This document shows, in pieces, positions 42,204-50,393 of a DNA stretch of 64,000 bases; the first letter of the stretch is position 1; every line of letters begins with the position of its first letter. Source of the stretch: JBDHWI01 sp964590135 (GTDB taxonomy: Bacteria > Chloroflexota > Anaerolineae > J036 > Brachytrichaceae); the NCBI GenBank assembly GCA_964590135.1, contig CAZPVX010000009.1, positions 1-64,000 on the forward strand, given 5' to 3'. Under the pieces are notes generated by a model that worked only from the letters and a program-made list of their open reading frames with translations, was not told the origin of the DNA and searched no databases. Position numbers and translations under genes: made by a program.

Positions 42204-43670
42204 ATGTCGATCAACATCAGAATTCCAACACCGCTGCGCGCCTACGTGGGTGGCGCAAGAGAGGTGAGCGGCGAAGCCGGCGCCGTCCATGCTGTGCTGG
42301 CCTCGCTTGTAGATGCGCACCCCGATCTTGGCAAACACCTCTTCAACGAAGAGGGCAAAGTGCGCTCATTCGTAAACGTGTATCTGGGTGATGAAGACGT
42401 GCGTTATCTGCAGGGGCTGGACACCCTCGTGCCGGACGGCGCGACGATCAGCATTGTGCCGAGCGTGGCGGGCGGCAGCCCTCGCCCTGACCTGCTCTCA
42501 AGGGAAGCGTCGCTGAACAATGATGAGATTCGCCGCTACTCGCGCCACTTGATTTTGCCGGAAGTGGGCATGAGCGGGCAGAAGAAACTGAAGCAGGCAA
42601 GCGTGCTGCTGATCGGCGCCGGCGGCCTGGGCGCGCCGGCAGCGATGTATCTTGCGGCGGCCGGCGTCGGCCATCTCGGCATCGTCGATTTTGACGTGGT
42701 CGACGAGAGCAACCTGCATCGCCAGATCATCCACGGCCAAAGCACCATCGGCAAGCCCAAGATGGAGAGCGCCAAAGCGCGCATCAGAGACATCAACCCC
42801 TTCGTGCAGGTGACCGGCTACGAGGAGCCGCTGACGAGCGAGAACGCGCTGCGCATCTTCAGCGAGTACGACATCGTGGTTGATGGCACCGACAACTTCC
42901 CCACGCGCTATCTCGTCAATGACGCGTGTGTGCTGCTCGGCAAGCCAAACGTGTACGGCAGCATCTTCCGCTTTGAAGGGCAGGCGTCTGTGTTCTATGC
43001 AAAGGAGGGGCCGTGCTATCGCTGCCTGTATCCCGAGCCGCCACCGCCCGGCCTGGTGCCAAGCTGCGCCGAGGGTGGCGTGCTGGGTGTGCTGCCAGGC
43101 ATCATCGGCATGATTCAGGCCACAGAAACAGTGAAGCTGATCATGGGCATTGGCGACTTGCTGGTGGGCCGGCTGATGCTGTACGACGCGCTGGAGATGA
43201 AGTTCCGCGAATTGAAGTTGCGCAAGGATCCGGCCTGCCCGATCTGCGGCGAGCATCCGACCGTGACGCATCTGATCGACTATGACGCCTTCTGCGGCGT
43301 GCCGGCGCGCGGGGCAGAGACGCATGACGCCAGCGCCGGCGTGCCAGAGATCACGGTGAAGGAATTGAAGCAGCGCATCGACAGCGGCCTTGAGAAATCG
43401 AAGACTTTGCTGCTGGATGTGCGCGAGCCGAATGAGTGGGATATCGCCCACATCAACGGCGCGATGCTGATCCCCAAGGACCAGGTGAAGAACAGGTTGC
43501 ACGAGCTCAGTCCGTATGACGAGATCCTGGTGCAGTGCCGCAGCGGCGCGCGCAGCGCAGACATCGCGCGATTCCTGATCAACGACATTGGCCTGAAGAA
43601 GGTGAAGAACGTGCGCGGCGGCATCCTGGCGTGGGCGCGCGAGATCGATCCGACGCTGCCAACATACTGA
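42204..43670 (+). CDS. fusion of ubiquitin-like protein, MoeB-type E1 and rhodanese
   Basis: A 488-residue three-part sulfur-transfer protein. Residues 1-91 form a MoaD/ThiS-like ubiquitin fold ending PSVAGG (Gly-Gly 90-91). Residues about 105-360 form a ThiF/MoeB adenylyltransferase with GAGGLG (138-143), DESNLHRQ, zinc Cys pairs C271/C274 and C345/C348, and a candidate thioester Cys C288. Residues about 383-485 are a rhodanese with active CRSGARS (C445). MoeB-rhodanese pairs adenylate and sulfurate MoaD, ThiS or thiolation carriers. The carrier Gly-Gly is internal here, so it can be activated only after cleavage, or the domain has become structural. Confidence 0.92.
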   Translation: MSINIRIPTPLRAYVGGAREVSGEAGAVHAVLASLVDAHPDLGKHLFNEEGKVRSFVNVYLGDEDVRYLQGLDTLVPDGATISIVPSVAGGSPRPDLLSREASLNNDEIRRYSRHLILPEVGMSGQKKLKQASVLLIGAGGLGAPAAMYLAAAGVGHLGIVDFDVVDESNLHRQIIHGQSTIGKPKMESAKARIRDINPFVQVTGYEEPLTSENALRIFSEYDIVVDGTDNFPTRYLVNDACVLLGKPNVYGSIFRFEGQASVFYAKEGPCYRCLYPEPPPPGLVPSCAEGGVLGVLPGIIGMIQATETVKLIMGIGDLLVGRLMLYDALEMKFRELKLRKDPACPICGEHPTVTHLIDYDAFCGVPARGAETHDASAGVPEITVKELKQRIDSGLEKSKTLLLDVREPNEWDIAHINGAMLIPKDQVKNRLHELSPYDEILVQCRSGARSADIARFLINDIGLKKVKNVRGGILAWAREIDPTLPTY

Positions 43671-43679
43671 GCGCAGAGC

Positions 43680-44189
43680 ATGCACTATCCACGCGTGACG
43701 ATCACCGAAGAGATGCTGGCATCAGCCCGGCTGCTTGCAAAGGAAATTGAGATGCAGCGCACCAAAGCATCGGCGGTGGACGCGCTCGCCGGCGCGCTGG
43801 GCGAGATGGCATTCGCGCAATTCTTGCATGCCGACTGGCGCCGTCACGAGTTGCGCACAAACAAAGGCAAGCCCGACTTCGGCGAGATTGAGATCAAAGC
43901 GTCAGCCTTCCCTTTCAGCACCAGGCTGCACCTGCTGGTGCGCGAGGATTACGCCAGAAAGCGCAAACCGCTTTGCACCGTGCAGATCGTGCTGAACGTG
44001 GAGGACCGGCGCGCCACCGACATTCCCGCCGGCACGCAGGCCATTCTGTGCGGTTTTGCGACCTCAGATGAGATTGACGCCGCGCCACTGAAGGATTTTG
44101 GCGCAAAGCAAGGCGGCGCCGGCGGCTACCGCTGCCATTACATCCCCATCACGCAGCTGCACCCAATGGATGAACTGCGCGTTGCCTGA
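43680..44189 (+). CDS. PD-(D/E)xK nuclease-like protein
   Basis: A 169-residue protein of unknown function. A helix containing GALGEMAFAQFL is followed by KPDFGEIEIKAS, in which D66, E71 and K73 match the D...ExK core of the restriction-endonuclease-like fold; the preceding helical Glu (E42) is also typical. Later strands alternate as expected for that fold. It starts 9 nt after the Ubl-E1-rhodanese stop, so the two are probably co-transcribed, and 16 nt before lysA. A nuclease role is inferred from motif only. Confidence 0.6.
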   Translation: MHYPRVTITEEMLASARLLAKEIEMQRTKASAVDALAGALGEMAFAQFLHADWRRHELRTNKGKPDFGEIEIKASAFPFSTRLHLLVREDYARKRKPLCTVQIVLNVEDRRATDIPAGTQAILCGFATSDEIDAAPLKDFGAKQGGAGGYRCHYIPITQLHPMDELRVA

Positions 44190-44205
44190 TCGCAACCTCT
44201 CAATC

Positions 44206-45504
44206 ATGACCCAGATTGCAGTCTCGATTTTTGAAGATATCGCCCGGCACGCCGGCACCCCATGCTACGTATATTCCGGCGCTCGCATTCGAGAGAATTT
44301 TCAGCGCCTTGCGCATGCGTTCGACCCGACGCACACGACGCTGTGCTATTCGGTCAAGGCGAATGGCAACCTGTCGATTCTGCGCCTGCTGCGCGAGATG
44401 GGCGCCGGCTTTGACGTGGTGAGCGCCGGTGAAATGCAGCGCGCGTTGCTGGCTGGCGCAGACCCCGCAAAGATCGTGTTTGCCGGCGTCGGCAAGCGCG
44501 ATGATGAGATCGCCCGTGCCGTTGACGCCGGCATCGGCTGGGTCAATGTGGAGAGCGCTCAGGAGTTGCGCGTGCTGAGCGATATCGCGCAGGGCAAAGG
44601 CGTGACGCAGCAGGTTGCGCTGCGCTTGAACCCGAACATCGACCCGCACACGCACCGCTACATGGCGACCGGCGTCGGCAGCAGCAAGTTTGGCATCGGC
44701 ATCGAAGAGGCGATGGAACTGGTTGCGATGTGCAACCAGTTCGCCGGCGTCGCCATCCAGGGCGTGCATATTCACATCGGCAGCATGGTCAGCGAGGCGG
44801 AGCCATACATCGACGCAATGCGCGTGGGATTGGACGTGATTGCGGAGTGTCGCAGCATGGGCGCGATGATGACGACGATGGATCTGGGCGGCGGCTTTGG
44901 CGTGGCCTATACGCCAGAGCAGGCTGCCGCGCCCATCGAGCAAATTGCCAAAGCGGTGCTGCCTATGGCGAAGGATGCCGGCGTGCGGTTGCAGCTGGAG
45001 CCCGGCCGCAGCGTCATCGCCGACGCCGGCTGGCTGCTCACGCGCGTGATCTACACCAAGAGCAACGGCGGCGTGCACTACGCCATCGTCGATGCAGCCA
45101 TGAATGACTTGATTCGGCCGGCGCTGTATGGGGCAAAGCACGGCGTGACAAAAGTCGATGTTGCACATCATGTCGATGGCGAGATTGCGCTTCGCGACCA
45201 CAAGCCCGAAACTGAAAAACGCTTCTCCATTGTCGGTCCCATTTGCGAGAGCGGCGACAAGCTGGCGGAAGGCGTGCTGTTGCCGGACGTGCAGCGCGGC
45301 GACCTGTTGCTCATCCATCACGCCGGCGCGTATGGCATGAGCATGGCAAGCAACTACAACACCCGAGCGCGGGCAACAGAGGTGCTGATTGACGATGTCC
45401 ACTCCCTTGAGTCCTCTTCCGGCGAAAGAGAGAGATGGCGGGTGATTCGCCGGCGAGAAGACATGGAAGCGTTGTGGGCTGGCGAAGTAGAATGCCTGCA
45501 ATGA
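44206..45504 (+). CDS. lysA: diaminopimelate decarboxylase
   Basis: A PLP enzyme that decarboxylates meso-diaminopimelate to L-lysine. The 432-residue protein has the PLP lysine in CYSVKANGNLSILR, the HIHIGS segment and GGGFGVAY for phosphate binding, the EPGRSVIADAG motif, and CESGDKLAEG with the catalytic Cys. The frame is open from 44098, but ATG 44206 begins similarity. The tail (HSLESSSGERERWR) is coded by a CT/GA-rich tract at about 45400-45440. Its stop overlaps the next gene as ATGA. Confidence 0.95.
   Translation: MTQIAVSIFEDIARHAGTPCYVYSGARIRENFQRLAHAFDPTHTTLCYSVKANGNLSILRLLREMGAGFDVVSAGEMQRALLAGADPAKIVFAGVGKRDDEIARAVDAGIGWVNVESAQELRVLSDIAQGKGVTQQVALRLNPNIDPHTHRYMATGVGSSKFGIGIEEAMELVAMCNQFAGVAIQGVHIHIGSMVSEAEPYIDAMRVGLDVIAECRSMGAMMTTMDLGGGFGVAYTPEQAAAPIEQIAKAVLPMAKDAGVRLQLEPGRSVIADAGWLLTRVIYTKSNGGVHYAIVDAAMNDLIRPALYGAKHGVTKVDVAHHVDGEIALRDHKPETEKRFSIVGPICESGDKLAEGVLLPDVQRGDLLLIHHAGAYGMSMASNYNTRARATEVLIDDVHSLESSSGERERWRVIRRREDMEALWAGEVECLQ
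45488..45493 (+). promoter_or_regulatory. -10 box before the small EAD gene
   Basis: TAGAAT ends 7 nt before ATG 45501. It lies within the end of lysA, so the small gene may have its own leaderless transcript. Confidence 0.4.
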
Positions 45505-45851
45505 CGAAAAAGCGCCGCAGCAGCACTGTGCAGATTAAAGTAGGCGGCAATGTGACCGACAGCATCATTCACGCTGGCGACCTCAACATCGGCCTGCCAA
45601 AGATCAAATGGCCATTCGGCAGAAAGAGCGCGAAGCCGGCGGATGAGGCAACGCTTCAACTCATTGACACGCTCAGCAAGCGCTTCACGCTAGACGAGCT
45701 TGAAGGCGTCTGCCTGGAGTTGGGCATGGAGTGGGAAGACCTGCCGGCACGCTCGCGCAGCGGCAAAGCGCGCCAAATGGTGCAGCGGGCCGATCAGCTG
45801 GCGCGGCGCGATAGACTGGTCAACATCGTCAAACGCGAGCGACCCGATTGA
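45501..45851 (+). CDS. small protein with effector-associated (death-like) domain
   Basis: A 116-residue protein. Residues about 51-114 (TLQLIDTLSKRFTLDELEGV, then CLELGMEWEDLPAR and the helix ending VKRERPD) match the six-helix pattern of bacterial effector-associated domains: F-x-x-x-ELx2-LC-x3-G, then an LP turn, then two helices and a terminal RP. The N-terminal segment VQIKVGGNVTDSIIHAGDLN resembles the GNV...SII...GD-N beta motif often found with such domains. These usually act as adaptors to caspase-, TIR- or NTPase-type effectors in conflict systems. Here it stands alone, overlapping lysA by 4 nt. Confidence 0.55.
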   Translation: MTKKRRSSTVQIKVGGNVTDSIIHAGDLNIGLPKIKWPFGRKSAKPADEATLQLIDTLSKRFTLDELEGVCLELGMEWEDLPARSRSGKARQMVQRADQLARRDRLVNIVKRERPD

Positions 45852-45924
45852 CATCAAACATCCGAGCGCAGTGAGGCGAAGTCCCTGTTCTGCGATTTCA
45901 CGTCATTGCGGCAAATCATTCAGC

Positions 45925-46521
45925 ATGTCTGTGCAAAAAAGTCCCGATCACAAAGGCGGCGTCGACCCGAACAAGACGCAATGGGAGGAAGATTTGAAGC
46001 CTTTCAAGCGGTTGCCGCGCGAGCCGAAGGATCATCCGCGCCAGCGCGTGCCGGCGATCATTCCCATGTTGATCAGCTTTGTGCTGGTTGCAATCGCGTG
46101 TGGCCTCGCGGCTTCGTTCATCAACCAGAACCGGCCGGCGCTCAACTTTAGCGCGCCCACCGCCACACTCGTCGTCATCACGCCGACCCCGACCGAGGAC
46201 ATCCCGCCAACTGCCACGCCATATGTGGCACCCACCGAGACGCCGTTGCCGCAGGCGGCAGCGCCGGCAGAGTCCAACACCGGCGCCGGCATCGCCATCG
46301 GCGCCAGGATCGTGATCATCGACACCGGCGGCAACGGCTTGAACTTCCGTGAGCAACCCTCGCGCACAGCGAACAAGATCCGCAGCCTGCCCGAAGGCAG
46401 CATCTACGATGTCGTCGGCGGACCACAGGAGGCTGACGGGTTGGTATGGTGGCAACTGAAGGACCCTGCCGACGGCGTCACCGGCTGGGGCGCGCAGAAT
46501 TACATGAAGGTCGCGCCTTAA
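45925..46521 (+). CDS. membrane-anchored SH3-domain protein
   Basis: A 198-residue protein: about 45 basic/hydrophilic cytoplasmic residues, one membrane helix (IIPMLISFVLVAIACGLAAS), a Thr/Pro-rich linker of about 55 residues, and an extracytoplasmic SH3_3-type domain with GGNGLNFREQPSRTANKIRSL and WWQLKDPADGVTGWG. Such proteins often bind peptidoglycan or partner proteins. ATG 45925 gives the most sensible topology. Its stop overlaps the end of the convergent deaminase gene by 4 nt. Confidence 0.8.
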   Translation: MSVQKSPDHKGGVDPNKTQWEEDLKPFKRLPREPKDHPRQRVPAIIPMLISFVLVAIACGLAASFINQNRPALNFSAPTATLVVITPTPTEDIPPTATPYVAPTETPLPQAAAPAESNTGAGIAIGARIVIIDTGGNGLNFREQPSRTANKIRSLPEGSIYDVVGGPQEADGLVWWQLKDPADGVTGWGAQNYMKVAP

Positions 46522-47852
46522 TCGCCGGCGGGATAGGTCGCTAATCGTTTCTCGGCCACACGTTGGTTCAAGCGCCGCATACGACGTGTGACTTCGGCCT
46601 TCGCCGCCGGCAAATCGATCGTGAGCAGCCGGCCATACCGCATCACCATCTTGCCGTCGCAGATCACAGTGTCCACATCGCCGGCGCGCGCCGAATACAC
46701 CAGATTTGCGAGGCCGTCGTAGCGCGGGAAGACGTGCGCCCCATCCTGCCGCAACAGCGCGATGTCGGCCAGCTTGCCCTCAGCCAGTTCGCCGATGTCC
46801 GGCAGCCGCATACACTGCGCGCCACCGATAAGCGCGATATCCAGCACATCCTGCAACGGCATCACAGTTGAGTCTTTTGCCGCCTGCTTTTGATCGAGTG
46901 CGAGGATGCGCATCTGCTCCAGGATGTCGAGCGTATTGCTGCTCACCGCGCCGTCGGTGCCAAGGCCGACCTTGATGCCGGCGTCGCGAAACGCCCTCAC
47001 CGGCGCGGTTCCCATCGCCAGCTTCATGTATGTTTTGGGGCATTGCGCGATCGCCACATCGTGATCCATCAGCATGAGCATGTCATCTTCGGTCATGCCG
47101 ATGCCGTGCGCGAGCAATGTCGGCACATCCAGGACGCCGGCGCGCTCCAGCATCTGCGGCGGTGTGATGCCGTGCTGTTTCAGGCTCAACTGCACCTGCT
47201 CGCGCGTCTCGCTGCAGTGGATGTGGATGCCGGCGTTCAACGCTTTTGCGCGCTCAGCAGTCGCTCTCAAAAACGCCTCATCGCACAGGTAGGGAGAGTG
47301 CGGCGCGAGCCAGGTAGTGATGCGGCCTTCGGCCCCACCCTGCCAGCGCTTCACGAACTCCACTGTCTGATCGAGCTTCTCGATGCCCTCATGCCCAAAT
47401 ACCGCCCAGCCGATGTTGGCGCGAACGCCGGCTTCTTCGACCGCTTGCGCAATTTCGTCGCAGAAAAAATAGTGGTCGGCGAAGGTCGTGATGCCGCTTT
47501 GAATCATCTCGCCGATGGCGATCTGCGCGCCCCAGTAAATATCCTCGGGCTCCTCATTGCTCTCCAACGGCCAGATGAAATCGTTAAACCACGATTCGAT
47601 CGACACATCCTCGGCCAGCCCGCGGAACAGCACCATCGGCGAATGCGTGTGCGTGTTGATGAGACCGGGGATCGCCAGCATGCCGGTGCCGTTGATGACC
47701 TCGCCAGCATTCTCATGATCGATGTCGTCCATGCGCGTGATGGCGGCGATGCGGTTGCCCTTGATGGCAATGTCGCGATCATTGACGATGGTGTGCCGGC
47801 CCTCGCTGTCGCGCACCAGTACGTCGCAGGCGGTGATGAGCAAATCAAACAT
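46518..47852 (-). CDS. mtaD: 5-methylthioadenosine/S-adenosylhomocysteine deaminase
   Basis: A 444-residue amidohydrolase that deaminates MTA and SAH (or a related adenosine/triazine/guanine compound). The metal ligands are in NTHTHSP, HIHCSETREQ and GTDGAVSSN, with LAPHSPYLC supplying the substrate-side His. SSN after the Asp is typical of the MtaD/TrzN-like group. The frame is open about 139 residues upstream, but that part is a shadow of the divergent membrane gene; ATG 47852 is used. It shares a 33-bp divergent promoter region with 47886. Confidence 0.88.
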   Translation of the reverse strand: MFDLLITACDVLVRDSEGRHTIVNDRDIAIKGNRIAAITRMDDIDHENAGEVINGTGMLAIPGLINTHTHSPMVLFRGLAEDVSIESWFNDFIWPLESNEEPEDIYWGAQIAIGEMIQSGITTFADHYFFCDEIAQAVEEAGVRANIGWAVFGHEGIEKLDQTVEFVKRWQGGAEGRITTWLAPHSPYLCDEAFLRATAERAKALNAGIHIHCSETREQVQLSLKQHGITPPQMLERAGVLDVPTLLAHGIGMTEDDMLMLMDHDVAIAQCPKTYMKLAMGTAPVRAFRDAGIKVGLGTDGAVSSNTLDILEQMRILALDQKQAAKDSTVMPLQDVLDIALIGGAQCMRLPDIGELAEGKLADIALLRQDGAHVFPRYDGLANLVYSARAGDVDTVICDGKMVMRYGRLLTIDLPAAKAEVTRRMRRLNQRVAEKRLATYPAGD

Positions 47853-47885
47853 GATGGTGTGTATATTGTATGGGCTGAACCAACG

Positions 47886-50303
47886 ATGCACCTCAACAAT
47901 CTGCTTCGCTTCGACTACTGGCTCGACCCCAGCGTAATCAACCAGCCCGCCGGCCGCCTGATGTGGCTGGCGGCAGCGCTTGCCGCACTGACGGCGCTCG
48001 CGCTGGCCGCGCTCACCACAAGGAAGAGAATCCCGCGCGATGCCGGCGTCGCCTGGGCAGTGGCTGCCGGCATCTTCGCGCTGGTGTGCATCGGTCGCAT
48101 CTTGCAAGCGCCGTTGATCGGCTGGCGCATCGGCTGGCTGATCGCCCTGCTCGTCGCGCTTGCGCCGGTGGTAAGGCGCGTTGCCGGCCACATCGCCAGC
48201 GATGGGCTGGCGCAAGATTGCATCGATGCGATGGCCTTCGCGCCAATGCGCAACAAAGCCGACTGGCATGCCAGCACCGCGCTGGCGTGGGTCGCCTTCA
48301 ACGCCATCGCGCTTGCCGTGGTCGTCGCCAACATCAACCTACCCGGCGTGTATGCCCTGCCGCTGCTGATTGTGCTGACGGCGCCCGTGCTGATCGCGTT
48401 CGTCATCCGCGCTGCGCGGCATGAGCCATTGCAATTGCGCCACCTCGCCTCGCTCGCGCCGCTCACCGTCACCTACCTCACCGCGCTGCTCTCCGTCTTC
48501 AAGGTTCAGTTGGACGGCGTGATCAACGGAGTATTGTTTCTGCCGCTCTCACTCATCGTCACCTCGACCTATGCGTTTGTCATTGCCGGGCGGTTTGCAA
48601 TTCACAAGGGCAAGGCCAGCGATGCGGAGATGCTGGCGATTGGGGATGGGCGATTTGTGCAGGCCGGCGCGATGGTGCTGGTCATCGCAGCAATGGGATG
48701 GTCAGCCTGGGCAGCACTGACCTTGCGCACATACGGCGTGACCGGCAGCGACCCCTATGCCTATGCCCAGATGGGCATCGACCTGGCCACGCGCGGCACA
48801 GTCTTTCACCCTTTTGCCCTGGTCAGGGAAACCTACGCGCTCAACATCGCGTCGTATCCCATCACGCACATCGGCTATCGCATCCCGACTGATATTTCAC
48901 GCGAGGCGACGACAGTGTGGCCGCCCGGCTATGCAATCTTCACGGCGGCGGCGTATCTAGCCGGCGGTGAGACAGGCATCTATCTCGTCACGCCATTGCT
49001 CAATCTCCTCTCGCTCATCACCGTTGCGTGGTTCGTGCTGACGATGCTCGACAGCAGCCTCTTCGACGCGCGCCGCACCCCCAGCGCCATCGCAGTCGCC
49101 GCGCTCACAGTCGTGCTGGTCGCCACGTCATATCAACAGGTGGAGTGGCAGATGATCCCGATGGCCGACACCGCCGTGCAGATGTTCACGCTGCTGGCGC
49201 TGGGTGTCGCATTTTCAGCGCGCGGCTCATTGGCAAAGGCAGCTCTCAGCGGCGCGCTGATCGGCATCGCCTTCAACATCCGCTATACGCAGGTGCTGCT
49301 GTGCGTGCCGGTCGCGCTCGCGCTGTTGCGCCAGAAAACGCAGAGCGCAGGGCGCGAAGCAGGTTTGCACGTCTCGCGCAAAGCGTTGACTGCGATCGGG
49401 GTGTGCGCCGGCGCTGCCCTCATCGCCGCGCTGCCAACACTGATCTACCATCAGGTCGCGTTTGGCAATCCGCTCGCCACTGGCTCCGAAGAGCTGAGCA
49501 ATTTTTCGCTCGCGCTCGCGCCACAGACGCTGCTGCGCACACTCGGCGAGCTGAACTGGTACCGCGAATTTGGCCTGCTCACGCCTTTCATGTTGATTGG
49601 CGCGATTGCGCTGTGGAAGGAGCATCGGCCGGCGATGCTCGTGCTGCTCGCGTTGATCTTTGTGCTGTTCGGCTTCCACATCCTTTACGCCTACCTGCGC
49701 CTGCGCGACATCCTCTTTCTCTTTCCGATCTTCTATCTCTTTGCCGCGCACGGCGCCATCAAGGTTTTCTTGTGGCTTGCAGACCTGGCAAAAGCTGTGC
49801 CGGCGCAAATCAGCAGCCAGCAATCAGCGATCCTAAGCCGCCTTGTGACGATCACCTTTCTCTTCGCCGCCTCATTCATGATCGTGCTGCGGTCGATGGA
49901 GACATTGGCACTGCCGGTGACACGCGGCTTTGCGGCGTTTGGCTATCTGGTAAAGGAGCAGCGCGCATCGTTCGACGCGCTGGCTGCCATGACGCCGGCG
50001 AATGCTGTCATCGGCACCTCGCTCAACAGTGGCGCAATCGATCTGCACAGCGGCCGCAATACATTCAGGCCGGCGACCTGGACACCCGATGAGCTGACCA
50101 AGTTCATCGATCTGCTGCACCGCGAGGGCCGGCCTGTCTTCCTTGTCAACGATAGCGACGCCCTGCGCGACACGCTCGCCACACTGCAAGCGCACTACAG
50201 CGTGCGCGACGCCGGCCAGATCGATGTGCCGTACTACGACACCATCGGCGGCGGCTCATCGAACCGGCGCGTCGAGGTGCTTGCGATTGAGTCGAGACAG
50301 TAG
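47886..50303 (+). CDS. large multi-pass membrane protein, GT-C/GT39-like
   Basis: An 805-residue polytopic protein. Early residues form several helices; an extracytoplasmic segment (TGSDPYAYAQMGIDLATRGT and YRIPTDISREATTVWPPGYA) resembles the substrate loop of GT39-type mannosyltransferase-like proteins; helices follow; then a soluble tail of about 130 residues (NAVIGTSLNSGAIDLHSGRN). The likely role is polyprenyl-phosphate-sugar transfer outside the membrane, but no catalytic motif is certain. The frame is open 332 residues upstream opposite mtaD; those are spurious. The C-terminal cytoplasmic-side loop contains a heptamer array. Confidence 0.72.
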   Translation: MHLNNLLRFDYWLDPSVINQPAGRLMWLAAALAALTALALAALTTRKRIPRDAGVAWAVAAGIFALVCIGRILQAPLIGWRIGWLIALLVALAPVVRRVAGHIASDGLAQDCIDAMAFAPMRNKADWHASTALAWVAFNAIALAVVVANINLPGVYALPLLIVLTAPVLIAFVIRAARHEPLQLRHLASLAPLTVTYLTALLSVFKVQLDGVINGVLFLPLSLIVTSTYAFVIAGRFAIHKGKASDAEMLAIGDGRFVQAGAMVLVIAAMGWSAWAALTLRTYGVTGSDPYAYAQMGIDLATRGTVFHPFALVRETYALNIASYPITHIGYRIPTDISREATTVWPPGYAIFTAAAYLAGGETGIYLVTPLLNLLSLITVAWFVLTMLDSSLFDARRTPSAIAVAALTVVLVATSYQQVEWQMIPMADTAVQMFTLLALGVAFSARGSLAKAALSGALIGIAFNIRYTQVLLCVPVALALLRQKTQSAGREAGLHVSRKALTAIGVCAGAALIAALPTLIYHQVAFGNPLATGSEELSNFSLALAPQTLLRTLGELNWYREFGLLTPFMLIGAIALWKEHRPAMLVLLALIFVLFGFHILYAYLRLRDILFLFPIFYLFAAHGAIKVFLWLADLAKAVPAQISSQQSAILSRLVTITFLFAASFMIVLRSMETLALPVTRGFAAFGYLVKEQRASFDALAAMTPANAVIGTSLNSGAIDLHSGRNTFRPATWTPDELTKFIDLLHREGRPVFLVNDSDALRDTLATLQAHYSVRDAGQIDVPYYDTIGGGSSNRRVEVLAIESRQ
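49808..49835 (+). repeat. heptamer array inside membrane-protein gene
   Basis: Consecutive heptamers AATCAGC, AGCCAGC, AATCAGC and GATCCTA code for QISSQQSAILS-like residues just before the last membrane segment. The 7-nt period is exact for the first three units. Confidence 0.55.
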
Positions 50304-50344
50304 AAAATGAGAAGGCGGGAATGGGTGAAGGGATGAGGAGTCAT
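50303..50344 (+). repeat. heptamer-like tract between genes
   Basis: GAAAATG, AGAAGGC, GGGAATG, GGTGAAG, GGATGAG and GAGTCAT follow one another after the membrane-protein stop. It is purine-rich and degenerate; the 7-nt period is suggestive only. Confidence 0.35.
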
Positions 50345-50380
50345 TGCCTGGGCGGCATTCTTCGGCACATGTTCGCCCGT

Positions 50381-50386
50381 TACAAT
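50381..50386 (+). promoter_or_regulatory. -10 box directly before GT2 gene
   Basis: TACAAT ends 7 nt before the GTG start at 50394, implying a leaderless transcript. Confidence 0.45.
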
Positions 50387-50393
50387 TTTCGCT

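Noticed and set aside
42498..43685. 395-residue minus-strand frame opposite the Ubl-E1-rhodanese gene
   Set aside because: The plus-strand protein has three recognisable domains; the minus frame has none.
44200..45501. 433-residue minus-strand frame opposite lysA
   Set aside because: lysA motifs are complete on the plus strand; the opposite frame is His/Ala/Gln-rich noise.
43680..46521. A complete defence island made of the PD-(D/E)xK-like, EAD and SH3 genes
   Set aside because: lysA is interleaved, no effector protease, NTPase or TIR gene is present, and the SH3 protein looks like an ordinary envelope protein; only the individual genes are reported.
46890..47885. 332-residue upstream extension of the large membrane protein
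   Set aside because: It is antisense to the mtaD deaminase, which has full metal-ligand motifs; the membrane protein starts at 47886.
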